A stretch of 64,000 nt of DNA. Source: Euryodendron excelsum. Lineage: Eukaryota; Streptophyta; Magnoliopsida; Ericales; Pentaphylacaceae. The DNA is taken from the NCBI GenBank assembly GCA_033060915.1, contig CM065381.1:4520501-4584500 (forward strand), read 5' to 3'. Position 1 is the first letter of the stretch; every line of letters begins with the position of its first letter. This document shows positions 46,056-57,626 of this stretch, piece by piece. A program made the translations under genes and the position numbers. The notes under the pieces were generated by a model that worked only from the letters and a program-made list of their open reading frames with translations, did no database searches and was not told where the DNA came from.

Positions 46056-46509
46056 TGTTATAAACTCAGTGCATAGTGGATTCCCACCACCCACCATGTA
46101 TAAAGATAAGATGATTTCTACCATCTTATTATTTATGTGATGGACGACACACAAATCTATTACCGCATTTGTATATGGCTCTTCTCTTCTCTATAAAAGA
46201 GAGACAAGTGGGAGCACAAGATGCAGGAAAAAAGAAGAGTGCAGATATAAAGAGAGAAAGAAAAAGAAAGAAAGAGAAAAAGAATAAGAGAAAAGATAAA
46301 CAGAGCAAAAGTTCTGGACAATTAATGAGAGGATTGCCGTATTTATATTTTCTCTTATATAATAAAATTTTGAGTGATCAAAAAGATTTATCCATAAGAG
46401 TTTCAAAAAAACTAATCTAACTATTATTTAACAGTTTTAAAAGAACTAATTTTATTATATTCTATATTTAATTATTTTGCTTGTTTTATAATTTTTTAAT
46501 TTTATAACA
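46056..46509 (+). repeat. Right LTR of the non-autonomous element
   Basis: 454 bp, TGTTATAAACTCAGTGCA to TTATAACA, with CTCTATAAAAGAGAG as TATA box near 46190. Visible divergence from the left LTR points to an old insertion. Confidence 0.85.
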
Positions 46510-46514
46510 CAAGC

Positions 46515-47393
46515 TACATTTTGTTATTATTATTGTTATCTAAATAGCCATTAGTTCTAAATGTGTATGGGGCGGCTTTGATTTAAGCGATGAACTGCGG
46601 ACTCAGCTGCGGAATTCATTTCCCTGTGACCAAGAAGACATTTCAAAGGGCACTTACGACCACGCCACCTTGCTTCTTTGTATAAACATATATAGTAAAC
46701 TATAATCATAAATACCATAAATACTTGTTATAAAAAACATAAAATGCAAAAACTTATAGCATAAAATTATGTAAATATTTAACATTACAAATACTGGTTG
46801 TATTATAATTCAAAAAATATTTAATAATACAAAATTTAATTATATTAATTATAAATAAAATATAATATTAACGCTCTCAAGTCACTCTCAATCTAACGAA
46901 TTTTAAAAATTAACACTCTCGGGCTCCCACTCATGAGTCCATACCGTGAACTTGTGACTTATCTTATAACACCATATATATGTATCTATATAAATATCCA
47001 AATAAATAATCATAGAACATAAAAATCAATATAAAACGTAGTTTTCAATTAATGAATTTATATAATTATATAAAAGCCATTCTAACAAGGTACAAATACA
47101 TAGTTCCAAGAGATCTTCCACCAGTAGTTTTATGTTCTCATTGCATACTCTGTCTATTCAATAGGGCAGATTAATTATATGAAAGGCCAGTGAGGATGGA
47201 GACCAAAGCCTATTTACAATTAATCAACTTCATTAATTAATAAATATTTGAGGAACCTATTTTGTTCAATAACGTATAATTAATAATTCTATTACTCAAT
47301 AATTAATGAACTTTTGAGAAAATTCTCTGATATTGTTAATGGTAATTACACTTTATCATGGTTTGTAACCCCTAGGGCAGCAAGGTCATTGTT
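46515..47393. other. Intergenic, no supported gene
   Basis: AT-rich, nothing recognised. Confidence 0.4.
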
Positions 47394-47940
47394 TTAGGCT
47401 CCCAAATTTTTTAAAACTTTATATATTAAAATTTTGTATAATTTCTACCTCTATTGTTTTATTTAAAAAAAAAAGGGCCCCACTCTAGATAATAATAATA
47501 AGCAGCTCGTTAGGAAAGAAGGCCCAAAATGAACTTACACTAGTAATTTTTAGAATAAAAAAATTCATTTTAACAATAAATAAGTAAATAAATTGTACAA
47601 ATAAAATTTTTTTTGAAGGCTTCAAATTTTTTTAAATATTACATGCATAATTAAAACCCTATATAACTTCTACAAAATCAATTATTTTTGAAATAAAAAT
47701 CCCCTGTCCAGATAAGAAAAAAGCTCTAGAAAAAGAAGGTCCAAAATCAATTACACTAGTTCAATTAACAAAAAAGCACTGATTTAACAAACAAAAAGTT
47801 TTTGAACATTCTAAATTTTTTAAAATCTTATATGTTATAGTTAAGGCTCTATAGAGTTTTTACATCCTTTTTTGGAAAAAAATTGTTGTCTAGATGAAAA
47901 AAGGCCTTTGAAAAACTTTTCAAAGAAGGATCAAAATTAG
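47394..47940 (+). repeat. Three diverged direct units, similar in style to the hAT subterminal region
   Basis: Units starting near 47394, 47618 and 47807 share GGCTCCCAAATTTTTTAAAA-like openings, TAT.T.TAAAATTTTGTAT.. and (TC)TAGAT(A/G)A..AAAA. A similar wording (CCCCAATTTTTTAAAACAT, CTAGATGAGGAG) occurs just inside the hAT element near 38910-38995. A derived relation is possible but not proven. Confidence 0.45.
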
Positions 47941-48746
47941 CGCGCGCACGCATATATATATATATATACATATAGAGTTTCTGGCAGAAAAAGTTTTTTC
48001 GATTATTGTAAGGGATGGCGACTCTGTTCTGGTTTTTTTAATGCAGAATACGGAATGCAGGAAAGAAATGTTGTTTTCCTTGAAGTGTATATGAGTGTGG
48101 TATACACATATACATATACATATATATACATACACACACACATATATATATGGTAGAGATGTTATCACCATGAATACAATTGAAACGTGATAGGAGAGTC
48201 CTTTTAGATTGAACCATTTATCATTTTCTATTATATAACATTGAAAATGTTGTGCCAACTTTTAAATCACGTGGAGTAATCATATTTTCGCTGAAGCTCC
48301 AGCTCAAATATAACTACCAAAAAAAAAAGGAAGTTTTAGAATTTAAAGAAACAGTATGTGTGACCAACTATCTTCGGCTGGATTGAATTTTGTGCGTGAG
48401 CGTGCCAAAACTTCTATTCCAGATTGATTAGTTGCACAATCAATTCTCAATTCATGCACAGTTTCAAGCCATTGTGATTGTGTGGTTTGAATGCCGTATT
48501 TCAGGACCTCTTTGGATAGATTTTCACTTGTGACCTTTACAAACAGGAATTCTTTAACGAATAATGCTATACAAATAGAAAATTTTTATAAAATTTTTAT
48601 ACAGAATAATGTGTCTTAATAATAACTTTTTACTTCAAAACGTAACACTCATTTTAATAATTTTTAATTATAAAATTGTTACCACCACATCATCCTGATG
48701 GGTATTTTTGTATAAATTTTATATAAGAATATTATTTTTCATCTTT
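47941..48746. other. Intergenic, TA/CA microsatellites, no supported gene
   Basis: Mixed (TA)n and (CATA)n tracts at 47952-47972 and 48106-48152. No coding frame of note. Confidence 0.5.
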
Positions 48747-49086
48747 AATTAACAAGCAGAACTCATCAACTCACGAAGATGTTTCTTCAATAGTATATGG
48801 GGAAACAACGTTGATAAACAGAGATCCAAGTAACCAGTAGGGACAAAACCACCGGTCAACGGGGATACTTACCAAAGTGGAATTTAAGTGAGACTTTGAA
48901 CAAATAGAGATTCACCAATTAACAAGCAAGACTCGTTAACCAGCGAAAATGCTCATCCAGAAGTAAATGAAAAAATATTTTTGATAAAGAGAGATCCAAG
49001 CAACTAATAGAGATGAAACTACCAATCGATAGAGATACTTACTAAAAGCATAGTGAAATACTTCGAGCAAACAGAGATTCAAAGCA
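48747..49086 (+). repeat. Tandem duplication, period about 170 bp
   Basis: Two copies (48747-48916 and 48917-49086) share AATTAACAAGCA, GAGATCCAAG.AAC.A.TAG and AACAAATAGAGATTCA-like words. Non-coding. Confidence 0.8.
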
Positions 49087-50313
49087 CAACTGAACCCATG
49101 AGTTTCATTGTACTTTGACGATGCTTACACCAAGTCCAGATGAAGAATAAACTAAAATCTATGCTGCTGCTCCTAAATATGCTAAAGCGTAGAAAGCTGT
49201 TGCAGAAGTAAAATGTTCTTTTTGAGAGAGTTTTTTGTTTGTCCTATCTTCGTTTGTTCCTTCTTTTATAGCTTAAAGAATTTTGAGTTCAAATTCCTTG
49301 GCAAAAGCTTTCTCACTCCTAAAGTTGGTGGAAGTACTTTTGCCAATTGCCATGTTCTCCTCCTTCTCACAAGCATATGCTCAACTGCCGTGTCGTCCAT
49401 TTCTCTACTTCAAGCCTTGATTGGTCTTCTCCTCATCCACTGCCTCCTGGACAATTTTTAGGATGGGCCGTCCACTTGGGTTCTTTAATTAACAAGACAT
49501 TCACTCTTCTTGGGCTACTTAATTAGTTTAGCAAAGTATGGTCCAAATAGTATATATGTTTAGCAGGAACCTTGGAGTGTACTATAAAAATAGGGTTGTC
49601 GATATACTTATGTTTTATTTTTTAGTGGTTTTAAACTTATTTATTAAACTTAGGATATTTCAAAAGTCGTGTTTTGATAACACAATTTCAAACTTAAGAG
49701 TTTTACTTGGGTTTGAAAAATAAGTTTAAAATCATCTAAAAATGAGAATTAAGTTTTAAGACAACCGTTGTTTAAGCATAAATTCCAAGAAAAACATATG
49801 ACTTTATAAAAATTATTCAGTACTTTTAAAGCACCACGTTATCTTTACTCCATCACTCATAATGTGCTGGGATTCATGGGATTCTCCTTGCTAAATGGGA
49901 TGAAATACCTGACATAGCAAGTGACATCCCCCAATGTGAGAAAATGAGTAAGAACACGCTTCAATCGCACTTAATAATTTGTCTGATTTTATATATCTGA
50001 TTGATTTTACTTTATCATTTTCTACTCCTTTTTGTCTGCTTGATCGTATGTTTTTCAATTGCGGTCGTGATATGCGTTATGCACAGGTCAAAAGCTACTT
50101 TTGAAAAGAACCATTTATCATTATACATCATATGACTTTGAAAATGTTGCGTCAGTGGAAGACTTGGAACATGACTTTCTTCCTAGTCGGTTCACTGGTT
50201 TTTCTTCTGTTTAAACTTTAAAGGGATAGCCCTTCAGTAAATTTTGGGGCAGAAAGCAGAGCTTTTCAATTCCTTTTGAGGTGTTTGGAAGGAAGTAAAA
50301 GAAAAGAAAGGAA
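49087..50313. other. Intergenic upstream of the EG45-domain pseudogene
   Basis: No gene recognised. TTTTGAAAAGAACCATTTATCA near 50100 recurs loosely near 48218, a weak dispersed repeat. Confidence 0.35.
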
Positions 50314-51525
50314 ATGGGTAGAGGAATGCGAGTTCTGATGATGATGGGCACTGAGATATGGCTTCACGCGGTGGCACCTGCAGCTTAAAAGACTCCTAAT
50401 TTCCTTACTCCCCATTATGTTCTAGTATGTGTTACGTCGTTGGCAAATGCAACTCAGGGGACTGCTACTTACTATCTTCCTCCTTACATTCGTGAGTACT
50501 GGATTTATAGTTGATACATCACTAGCTTCCACAAATATTCTTCATTTTATTTATATACTTTCGTATACTAGTTTAATTTAAAGTAACATCTCTCTCTCTA
50601 GATCTTAGTCGCATAATTTGTTCACAACTTTTACAGTTTTTCTTGGTGTCATTAAGTGGAAATTGTGATTTAGAATAACAAAGCCTCATGCAATGCCCAA
50701 ATCGAAGGGTATATTGCAAGCCAATGTTTTTGCTCTTTAATATTATGAATACTTATATACAAGTTGCAGCCTAGATACATATACAAACAAGATTTACTCT
50801 ACAAGTCTATATATATATTGATCGTTGGACGTCTTTGGGTATACCCACAAATCGAGATGCCCAAACCATGATAGGACATCTTTAATTATAAATTGTCATT
50901 ATTACCTCATTATATAAAAATCTATACAAAAATTCAATAAAAATAGCATATTAGCATTTTCCTTTTCCTTTATATGTTGCTACTTACCAATTCATGCTTG
51001 AGACATGCAAACACCTATATAAATTAATATAAAAAGCCCGGGCATAAGTATATATTGCCACAATGCTACTAGTTAGATGTGAGGACTTTGAAGTAAACTA
51101 TATTCTCTAACATTGCGTTTAAATTAAGAATTTAATAATAAAAAATAAAAGAAAAATATAAGAGAAAAAAGCAAAAATTCGTTCCATTTTTTTTTTTAAT
51201 AAATCTAAATTTCAAAGACAGCGTAAGTGTTTGTTAGCTATTCTCAGCTTCTTCATGCTATGGTTATAAAGACAATGGTGTAATGATCGCCGCTGCAAGT
51301 GATGCCATATGGGGCAATAGGGCGGCATGAGGGAGAAAGTACAAGGTCTGGTGTACCGGAGCTACAAACCAAGGTACGCCACAGCCTTGCAAGAGTCAGG
51401 ACGTTGTGGTTAAGATTGATGATTACTGTCCTCCACCAGGTGAAACCATCAGTCTCTCTCAGGAAGCTTTCGCCATGATTGCAGACCCAAGTAGAGGCAA
51501 AATCAATATCGAATATACCCAGTAA
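50314..51525 (+). pseudogene. EG45-like domain protein (plant natriuretic peptide-like), two exons, dead
   Basis: Family members are small secreted apoplastic proteins with an expansin-like double-psi barrel and two exons; some act as plant natriuretic peptides. Exon 1 runs 50314-50491 from ATG (MGRGMRVLMMMG) to ..TATYYLPPYI, with a GTGAGT donor at 50492. The intron ends with CAG at 51245-51247. Exon 2 runs 51248-51525 and begins PSSCYGYKDNGVMIAAASDA, then VWCTGATNQGTPQPC, DVVVKIDDYCPP and EAFAMIADPSRGKINIEYTQ. Splicing keeps the frame. Two in-frame stops break it: TAA at 50386-50388 after the signal region, and TGA at 51328-51330 where the family has a conserved Cys (AACGR). The rest is well preserved, so inactivation looks recent. 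Confidence 0.85.
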
Positions 51526-51575
51526 GGCCATCATATATTGAAGATATATATACTGAAAATGTTATTCTTATAAAA

Positions 51576-51717
51576 ACATCATACAAAATTTAGAATTTAG
51601 ATTCTCTCCATTTTATGATTTGAAATGGGAATCTTCAGTCCATTAAACATCATACAAAATTTGGGATTTGAATTCTCTCCATTTCATGATTTAGAATGAA
51701 GATCTTCATTCCATTGA
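51576..51717 (+). repeat. 71-bp tandem duplication
   Basis: Two copies (51576-51646 and 51647-51717) share ACATCATACAAAATTT, GATTCTCTCCATTT.ATGATTT and ATCTTCA.TCCATT. Confidence 0.9.
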
Positions 51718-52159
51718 TGAGGTGTTGAGACGTTAGCTAACATAAAAATAAAAAGTTCTGATAAGTTAGATTTAAAATTTATTTAAAAATAAATGATTTT
51801 ATAGTTATATATAAAAAAAATAAATTTTAATACAAAACGATGTAGTTTTAGTTAGAAATGTAATAAGATTACATCTAATCCATTGATTATGGAATAAAGA
51901 GAATTCAAATTTCAAAATTTGCATACAAAATAATGTGGTAGTGGCAATGCCAATTTTGTAATTAAAAGCTTGAATCTAGTTATACGTAAAAGTGCTTGTT
52001 GAGAATGTAAATAATTAAGTTATATCTCTCTCTAATATTTTGTTTTTGGCTAATCAGGATGTTCATGCCAATTTGCGCATATTTGGACTAGTCTTGAGCC
52101 TGTGCAGCTCCTCCGTTTCACACAAACTGAGTAATTAAGTGGCCAAAGACCCTAGGGTA
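51718..52159. other. Intergenic, no supported gene
   Basis: Ends with three GGGGTA units (52152-52170). Otherwise AT-rich and unrecognised. Confidence 0.4.
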
Positions 52160-52557
52160 GGGGTAGGGGTAAGGGTGGTCATAAACCCGAGAGTCTGATA
52201 GGCCCGCTCACAAATTATAAGGCTTTGAATTTTTTTAGGCCTGATTAGTTTAATGAACAGGCTTGGAGTTGTCTTTGATGCCCAGTCCGGTCCGGCCCGG
52301 CCCGACCCTAAATACATATAAAATAATATATTTTAATATATATGTGTGTAATTAAATTGTATGTTGTTCAATATTATTTTTAGAGAAGAAAATTAGTTAA
52401 TAAACAAATTTAACATTAAATGGGAGGGCTTGGATTGCTTGGAAATATAATTTTTTTAATTGTATAGGGTTGAAATTTAGTTTTAGGCCCAATAAAATTT
52501 ATTTCTAGAGTATGCTTGGCCCTAACCCAGCCCAACCAGCCCAATATTCACCCCTAA
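52160..52557. mobile_element. MITE-like element (TAGGGGTG type)
   Basis: TAGGGGTAAGGGTGGTCATA at the left; the complement of the right end is CTTAGGGGTGAATATTGGGC. Interior near the ends is GC-rich (CCGGTCCGGCCCGGCCCGAC), the core is AT-rich. Same loose family as 26769. Target duplication not resolved. Confidence 0.5.
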
Positions 52558-53755
52558 GTTGAGAGTAATATCAAAGTATTGATAGCACATAAGAATTTTT
52601 GAACCAAAGACTTTGAAGGGGGCAGACCCTGGCTCCAAGCCTTAACCACCATGCTAACTTCTAGGAATACCTCTCTTTAATAACTTGAGCTTTCTAAAAG
52701 CTTGAGATTTTAAATTATATGAAGAACATTAGATTTGCTAGATACATTGGTCATACCACCAATCAGTCTTAAATATGTTGTGATTTGCAGGGTCTCTGAA
52801 GATCTATTGAGCTAAGAAAACAGTGTTTTCGTAAGGGCAATCATCTTATAATATAGTAATTAGAAGCATGTCTGGGAATGTTTCCATAAGTGATGCTGAG
52901 CTGATGTTCAAGCTATATGTGATGTATCTCTATATTTTGATGTATCAATAGAAGTCCTCTCTCTAAGTTTCTAATCATTATATTAGATTGTTAACTTCCT
53001 TGTTCTTAATAAAATTCAATAAATGTCAGGTCACCTCTTCTTTCACTACTTTTCGACCAAGAAGTTCTGTAAAAGCACATGTGGTTTTCAATTGTAGCAT
53101 TATTTTGAAACCCCATGGCTTAGAATAAAAAGAAACATTTCGCTGTATGTAGTTGTAACTTGTAACTAGCATGATGAGGCAAAAGACGACTGTGTGTGTG
53201 TGTGTGAGAGAGAGAGTGAGAGAGAGAGAGAGAGAGAGGAGCTCGAGCCCGACAAGAGTTTATGTCAAATTAATTATTTTTGTTTTCGTTTAGTTTTTCA
53301 TATTTTTAAAAACAAAAATAATTAGAATTTCTCTTTTTTTCTCAAAAACAAGAAATGAAAACTTTGAAAATACCATTTTTTTCATATCGTTTCATTTCAT
53401 GCAAAAATTGGTTTTTAAAATTCTACAAAAAAATTTTGAAAGCAAGTTTTGGAATTAATTTATTAAATATTGTCTCGACAAAAATAGTTTTCAGAATCAA
53501 TTTATTAAATGCAATCCGAGCAACTTCTAAAAATCAAAACCAAGACCACAACCAAATGAGAAAGGTTTTCCAGCTCCACCATTCTTGAAGCCAGCTAGAG
53601 ACCATTGCCCAAGCAGCCGCCTAACTTTCAGGTTGCGCTGTTGACATAGGACAAATCTATTTTTGGGTTGGAGGTGGAATGGTACCTAAGCCCATAAGCT
53701 AAGCCCATCCCCCAACAAATGTTGTATATCCTCTAAGCTAGGTGGTGTAATCATG
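52558..53755. other. Intergenic, no supported gene
   Basis: A (TG)n then (GA)n microsatellite pair at about 53183-53238. No coding frame of note. Confidence 0.45.
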
Positions 53756-53992
53756 CCTTGTTTGTTTCGCGAGATTGGAAACGGTAATACAAGGGAGAAT
53801 AATTTATTTTGTCATTTAGCTTTCGGAATTGAATCATCATATTAAGTTATCCCACATTTATATACTGCGCGTATGCAGGATAAAAAGTAGTCTCCAAATT
53901 AGTTATCTCCACTATTTTTTGCCAAAACAAATGCAAAATAACTGATTCTACGGATTAGTAATCTAATCCCACCCCTAAAACAAATGAAGCCT
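53756..53992. mobile_element. Candidate PIF/Harbinger-like MITE
   Basis: GCCTTGTTTGTTTCGCGAG at the left; the complement of the right end reads GGCTTCATTTGTTTTAGGGG. It is like the ends of the element at 7627-8617. Target triplet not settled. Confidence 0.4.
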
Positions 53993-55235
53993 ATATTTAC
54001 ACATTGGATATCAAATTCGCAAATGGATTCTTTCCAAGAGTAGCCACCCGATTGACGAAACCACGTAGCTATTTCAAATTATCATTCTTACCATTTGCGT
54101 GAGAGAATGAATTTTCACCTACATTATGAGTCCACAAAATAAGAGAGTCTAGACTAATGCAAAACTAACTCTTTTGATACAGATGTAAATTGGATTTGTA
54201 ATCTAAATGTGGAAATGACATTCATGTAGTAATAAAAGAAAAAAGAGTGGGACTACACTTAATATATATATATATACTAAGAAGATACAAAAACAAACTA
54301 AAATAAAAGCAGAAGGTACAAATATACTCTTCAACCATCGAAAGCGGGCACCCTATATTAAAATAAATAAATTAAATTAAAGCAGAAGATCCAAATACTC
54401 TTCAATGAATTCTTGGATTTTTCTCCATGCCCATGTATTCTTGTAGATAAGGACGTGAAATTGAACTAATAATCTCGTATTTGATCTTATCCCGCGTATG
54501 GTTCCTTGAAATAGAGTTTGGATAAACATTCTAAGCATGGTATTTTATTCAGTATACACGAAATTAAATAATCTCTACGAAGATAGGATAAGCAATTTGA
54601 AATGGGTATTTTTAACATGTGTCATTAGGACACATTTTATGTATGTTTTATCTGGTTGTACAAAGTGTTAGAAATCAAGATTGAAATCACAATTCTCAAC
54701 TTCTTGTACTATCAAAGGAAATATGTTTAAATTGTACCCTAAAAACACATGTTAATATTTAACATCTTAAATTGTAGAATTAAATGTCAAATTATAAAAT
54801 TACGCTGTGTATTTGTAATCATGTGGCCAAAGGGTCCAGAAGGGGATTGATGGACTGCAATGGGGCATTTCAAGTGCCAACAAACTGAATAATAATGTGT
54901 GGGGGACAATTCCATGAGGTGATGTTGTTAGGTCACACATGTATATAACACCAGAAAACAGCCCCTCAACTGTTTCCTGTGACCATAATAACATCAGCCA
55001 TTAATGTTTAGTCCCTATCATTACCCACAAAATTGATTTCCAGTAAATGCAACAGCCTGTGAGGTTGTGGCCACAATGAATTTGTTAGTCTATCTTCTGC
55101 AAGCTCTCAGATTCAAGAAATTGGAGGAAAATAAAGGAACATTTATGGAGGATTTGAAATTTTGAATCCACTTGTTTTCACAACTATTACAATAAATTTT
55201 TTTTTTTGGTTGAAATCTCAAAAGAAGCAAAGCAG
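53993..55235. other. Intergenic, no supported gene
   Basis: Short TA tract near 54262-54277. Two AAATAAAAGCAGAAGGTACA-like words at 54302 and 54376. No gene. Confidence 0.4.
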
Positions 55236-55530
55236 CTACAAAAGATTCAACTGGACCAAAGAAATGAACTTGCTCGGTAAGGACGCTAAAGGAAAGCATA
55301 AGGTGCCAGATAAAGTTTGAGCAGCAAGCCAATGAGCACAACCATTGGCAGTTTTGCAACGCCATCGGAAAGAGACGGGAGACTGGGAGGCCATATCAAG
55401 CATGTCTTCAAGAAGGAATTTAATCTCCCATCTGTTCGAAGACTTTTCCTTGTCCAGAAAGTAGATAATAGACAGAGAATCAGATTCAATATTAACTGAA
55501 TGACTCAACCACTTCCTCCATGCTTCCCTT
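55236..55530 (-). pseudogene. RNase H-like (RVT_3) fragment, second copy in the window
   Basis: The minus-strand frame reads EAWRKWLSHSVNIESDSLSI, then LLEDMLDMASQSPVSFRW, ending CAHWLAAQTL. This follows the C-terminal half of plant RNase H domains (ESDS..VI......W....LL.DI......V.F.....AN..AH.LA). The N-terminal half with the catalytic DGA and the rest of the LINE are missing, so it is a fragment. It could also be a host RNase H-like domain gene piece. Confidence 0.55.
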
Positions 55531-56132
55531 TTTCAGCTTCAACTAATTAAATTTTAAAAAATATTTATACGAACCGCCGGACTTTTGTTTTTCTTTTGTT
55601 TGAAAAATTTAGAATCAAGAAAGCCAGTTAAGTCTAGACATGAGAAAAGAAACAGTATACTTTGAAGTCCATAGTCTTTGGATTTAGGTATGGTTTTGAG
55701 TTTAAGCACCCTTTTCACCTATTAGAATTGACATATCAAGGCATTGCAAAGCCTTTGAAATGGAAAAAGAAGAAAATTTTGAATTAGCAGATCTTTATTT
55801 CCTTAGTAAAATTAGCAAAGCTTTTATGTTTGAAAATCACTTATACTATCTCCCACAACACAAAAAGGAGGAAGAAGAAGAAGAGAGAGACAGAGAGAGA
55901 GAGAGAGAAGCAAATGAATCAGAGAAAATAATCAATATACCACAAACAATATAGCTGGAAAACAAGCATTTTAAGGTGAAATGCATACATTTTTCTATTG
56001 AGACCTACTGATAGCTCCACTTTTTTTTTTTTCTCTCTCTCTCTCTTTCTATTACCTATCTTCCAATTTTGCCTTCCAAGATAAAGAAATCAAAGAGAAG
56101 ACGTATCTAAAACTTAGAGGAAAAAAAATGAA
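55531..56132. other. 3' flank of the ATL13-type gene
   Basis: Contains a GA-rich microsatellite (about 55867-55908) and a T/CT tract (56021-56050). No gene. Confidence 0.5.
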
Positions 56133-57626
56133 TTAGACATTGGGTGAGAAAGATGAGTGAACCACCTTGTTTTGTCTACCCACTAGCCAAAGCAGAGTCC
56201 TCCTTGCAAAAGATGGTGTTTTTGGCTGAGAATCCAAACTGTTGCAGCTCCGCTTTTCCTCATCACAACCCAATTCACTCCCTCCTCCATTTACCCACCT
56301 CCCAATATCTGTCTCAGAGATGGTCCTCCTGGTACCACTCTCAGCCTTCAAGTCATCGCCGCCAGTTCCAACATTCCGGTGCACCGGAAACCGTAATGAA
56401 AAGGCCCGTCTAGACGAATCCACCACCAATGGATGAGGCTTCTCCTCCTCCTTCCCCCTGAGCCAAATCTTGGATATTGAAAAACTCTCTCTCTTGCTCC
56501 TCCCAATAGCATTGCCATTGCAATTCCCATTACTAATACTACCACTACTCCCAATTCCAAGAATTTCACCACTTCTAAATGGTTCAAAACCATTAAAGTC
56601 TCTTCTTGAATAACAATCACATTCAGACATAGCTGCCCTATGGCCAGGTATCAATGGCAGAGAAGGCTTCTTGCTTGGTTGTTTCTTCATTGGGGATCTA
56701 ATGGGCACTTGTAATGATGAATTCTCATCCATTACATATGCAAAAGACCCCATAGAGAAGCACCTTCTTGAATCAACATTATTATTACTACTACCTTCAC
56801 CTCCACCATCCACATTCCTAAACTTCCCCAGCTTAACAGCCACAACTTTTTCCTCTGAACCCGCCAATATTTGTTGATTTCCATCGTCTTTTGCCTGAAT
56901 TTCGCAAGATTTGCACGAAATATCCGTCCGGGACGAGCCAAATTCATCCCTAAAATGAAAACTCAGATGGGAATTTGCTCTAGCTACTGAATTGGTGGTG
57001 CCCAAAACCCCATCTGGGCAAATCTCTCTTGAACTGTCACTGCCAGATTCAAGAACAAGGACTATAGGTGAACAGCAATGGTTTGGTGAGAAATCAAGAA
57101 GGAGACTAGCCCTACAGAGAGGGCAAGTGGAGTGAGACAAAAGCCATGTATCTATACAATCCATGTGAAATGCATGGCTGCATTTGGGCAACAATCTTAG
57201 CTTATCTTCTGGCTCAAATTCACACAAACAAACAGCACAATCAAAAGGGTCTTTCACACCTATAATATCTTTGTAGTTGAAAACAGGGAGGGTGTCAATG
57301 AAGGATTGATCCACACCAGCATCATGGAGGTGGAAGAGCTGTTGGAGCTGGCCTTGAAGAGCAGTCACATTTTCCAAATCATCTGGTTCTCTATTTTGAG
57401 GTCTAAGTAGAAATCTAACAAGGAGGTGAAGCAAACTAGAAATAAAGCAAATGATTGCAAGAATTATGATGATAAGCAATATGCTTGGGCTCACCTTGTT
57501 GTTCAAATTGAAACCACTGGATTGAAGATTGGCTGGTGGAGGTGGAGGTGGCTGAGAGAGGAAATAGGGTTGGTTTGATGGAGAAAGAAAGTTCTGTTGT
57601 TTGGTTTGAATGAAAATCCAGTCCAT
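56133..57626 (-). CDS. ATL13-like: RING-H2 E3 ubiquitin ligase, ATL13-type (long ATL)
   Basis: Intact single-exon frame. The upstream in-frame ATG at 57659 would give 508 aa, but the ATG at 57626 (MDWIFIQTK, 497 aa) is closer to the start of long ATL proteins and is preferred. Order with that start: a Pro-rich stretch (26-31), one hydrophobic span (about 48-74), a GLD-type motif GVDQSFIDTLPVFNYKDI (104-121), then a RING-H2 with Cys130, Cys133, Cys149, His151, His154, Cys157, Cys168, Cys171 and Trp161 for E2 contact. The long Ser-rich tail carries RRCFSMGSFAYVMDE, a motif of the ATL13/ATL46/ATL47 group; the length fits ATL13. It probably ubiquitinates unknown substrates at a membrane. The exact orthologue is inference. 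Confidence 0.92.
   Translation of the reverse strand: MDWIFIQTKQQNFLSPSNQPYFLSQPPPPPPANLQSSGFNLNNKVSPSILLIIIILAIICFISSLLHLLVRFLLRPQNREPDDLENVTALQGQLQQLFHLHDAGVDQSFIDTLPVFNYKDIIGVKDPFDCAVCLCEFEPEDKLRLLPKCSHAFHMDCIDTWLLSHSTCPLCRASLLLDFSPNHCCSPIVLVLESGSDSSREICPDGVLGTTNSVARANSHLSFHFRDEFGSSRTDISCKSCEIQAKDDGNQQILAGSEEKVVAVKLGKFRNVDGGGEGSSNNNVDSRRCFSMGSFAYVMDENSSLQVPIRSPMKKQPSKKPSLPLIPGHRAAMSECDCYSRRDFNGFEPFRSGEILGIGSSGSISNGNCNGNAIGRSKRESFSISKIWLRGKEEEKPHPLVVDSSRRAFSLRFPVHRNVGTGGDDLKAESGTRRTISETDIGRWVNGGGSELGCDEEKRSCNSLDSQPKTPSFARRTLLWLVGRQNKVVHSSFSPNV

Larger units (their letters stand above)
43984..46509 (+). mobile_element. Complete non-autonomous LTR retrotransposon
   Basis: 2526 bp bounded by two LTRs of about 450 bp and flanked by a perfect 5-bp target duplication CAAGC (43979-43983 and 46510-46514). 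A purine tract CAAGGAGGAG lies just before the right LTR, as in copia elements. After the left LTR, TGTTATTAGTAC is a poor match to the usual TGGTATCAGAGC primer binding site. The internal region of 1.6 kb has no open frame of note and no gag, RT or integrase. Confidence 0.9.

Noticed and set aside
49213..49461. 82-codon hydrophobic frame
   Set aside because: No family, no conserved motif, AT-rich surroundings; likely chance.
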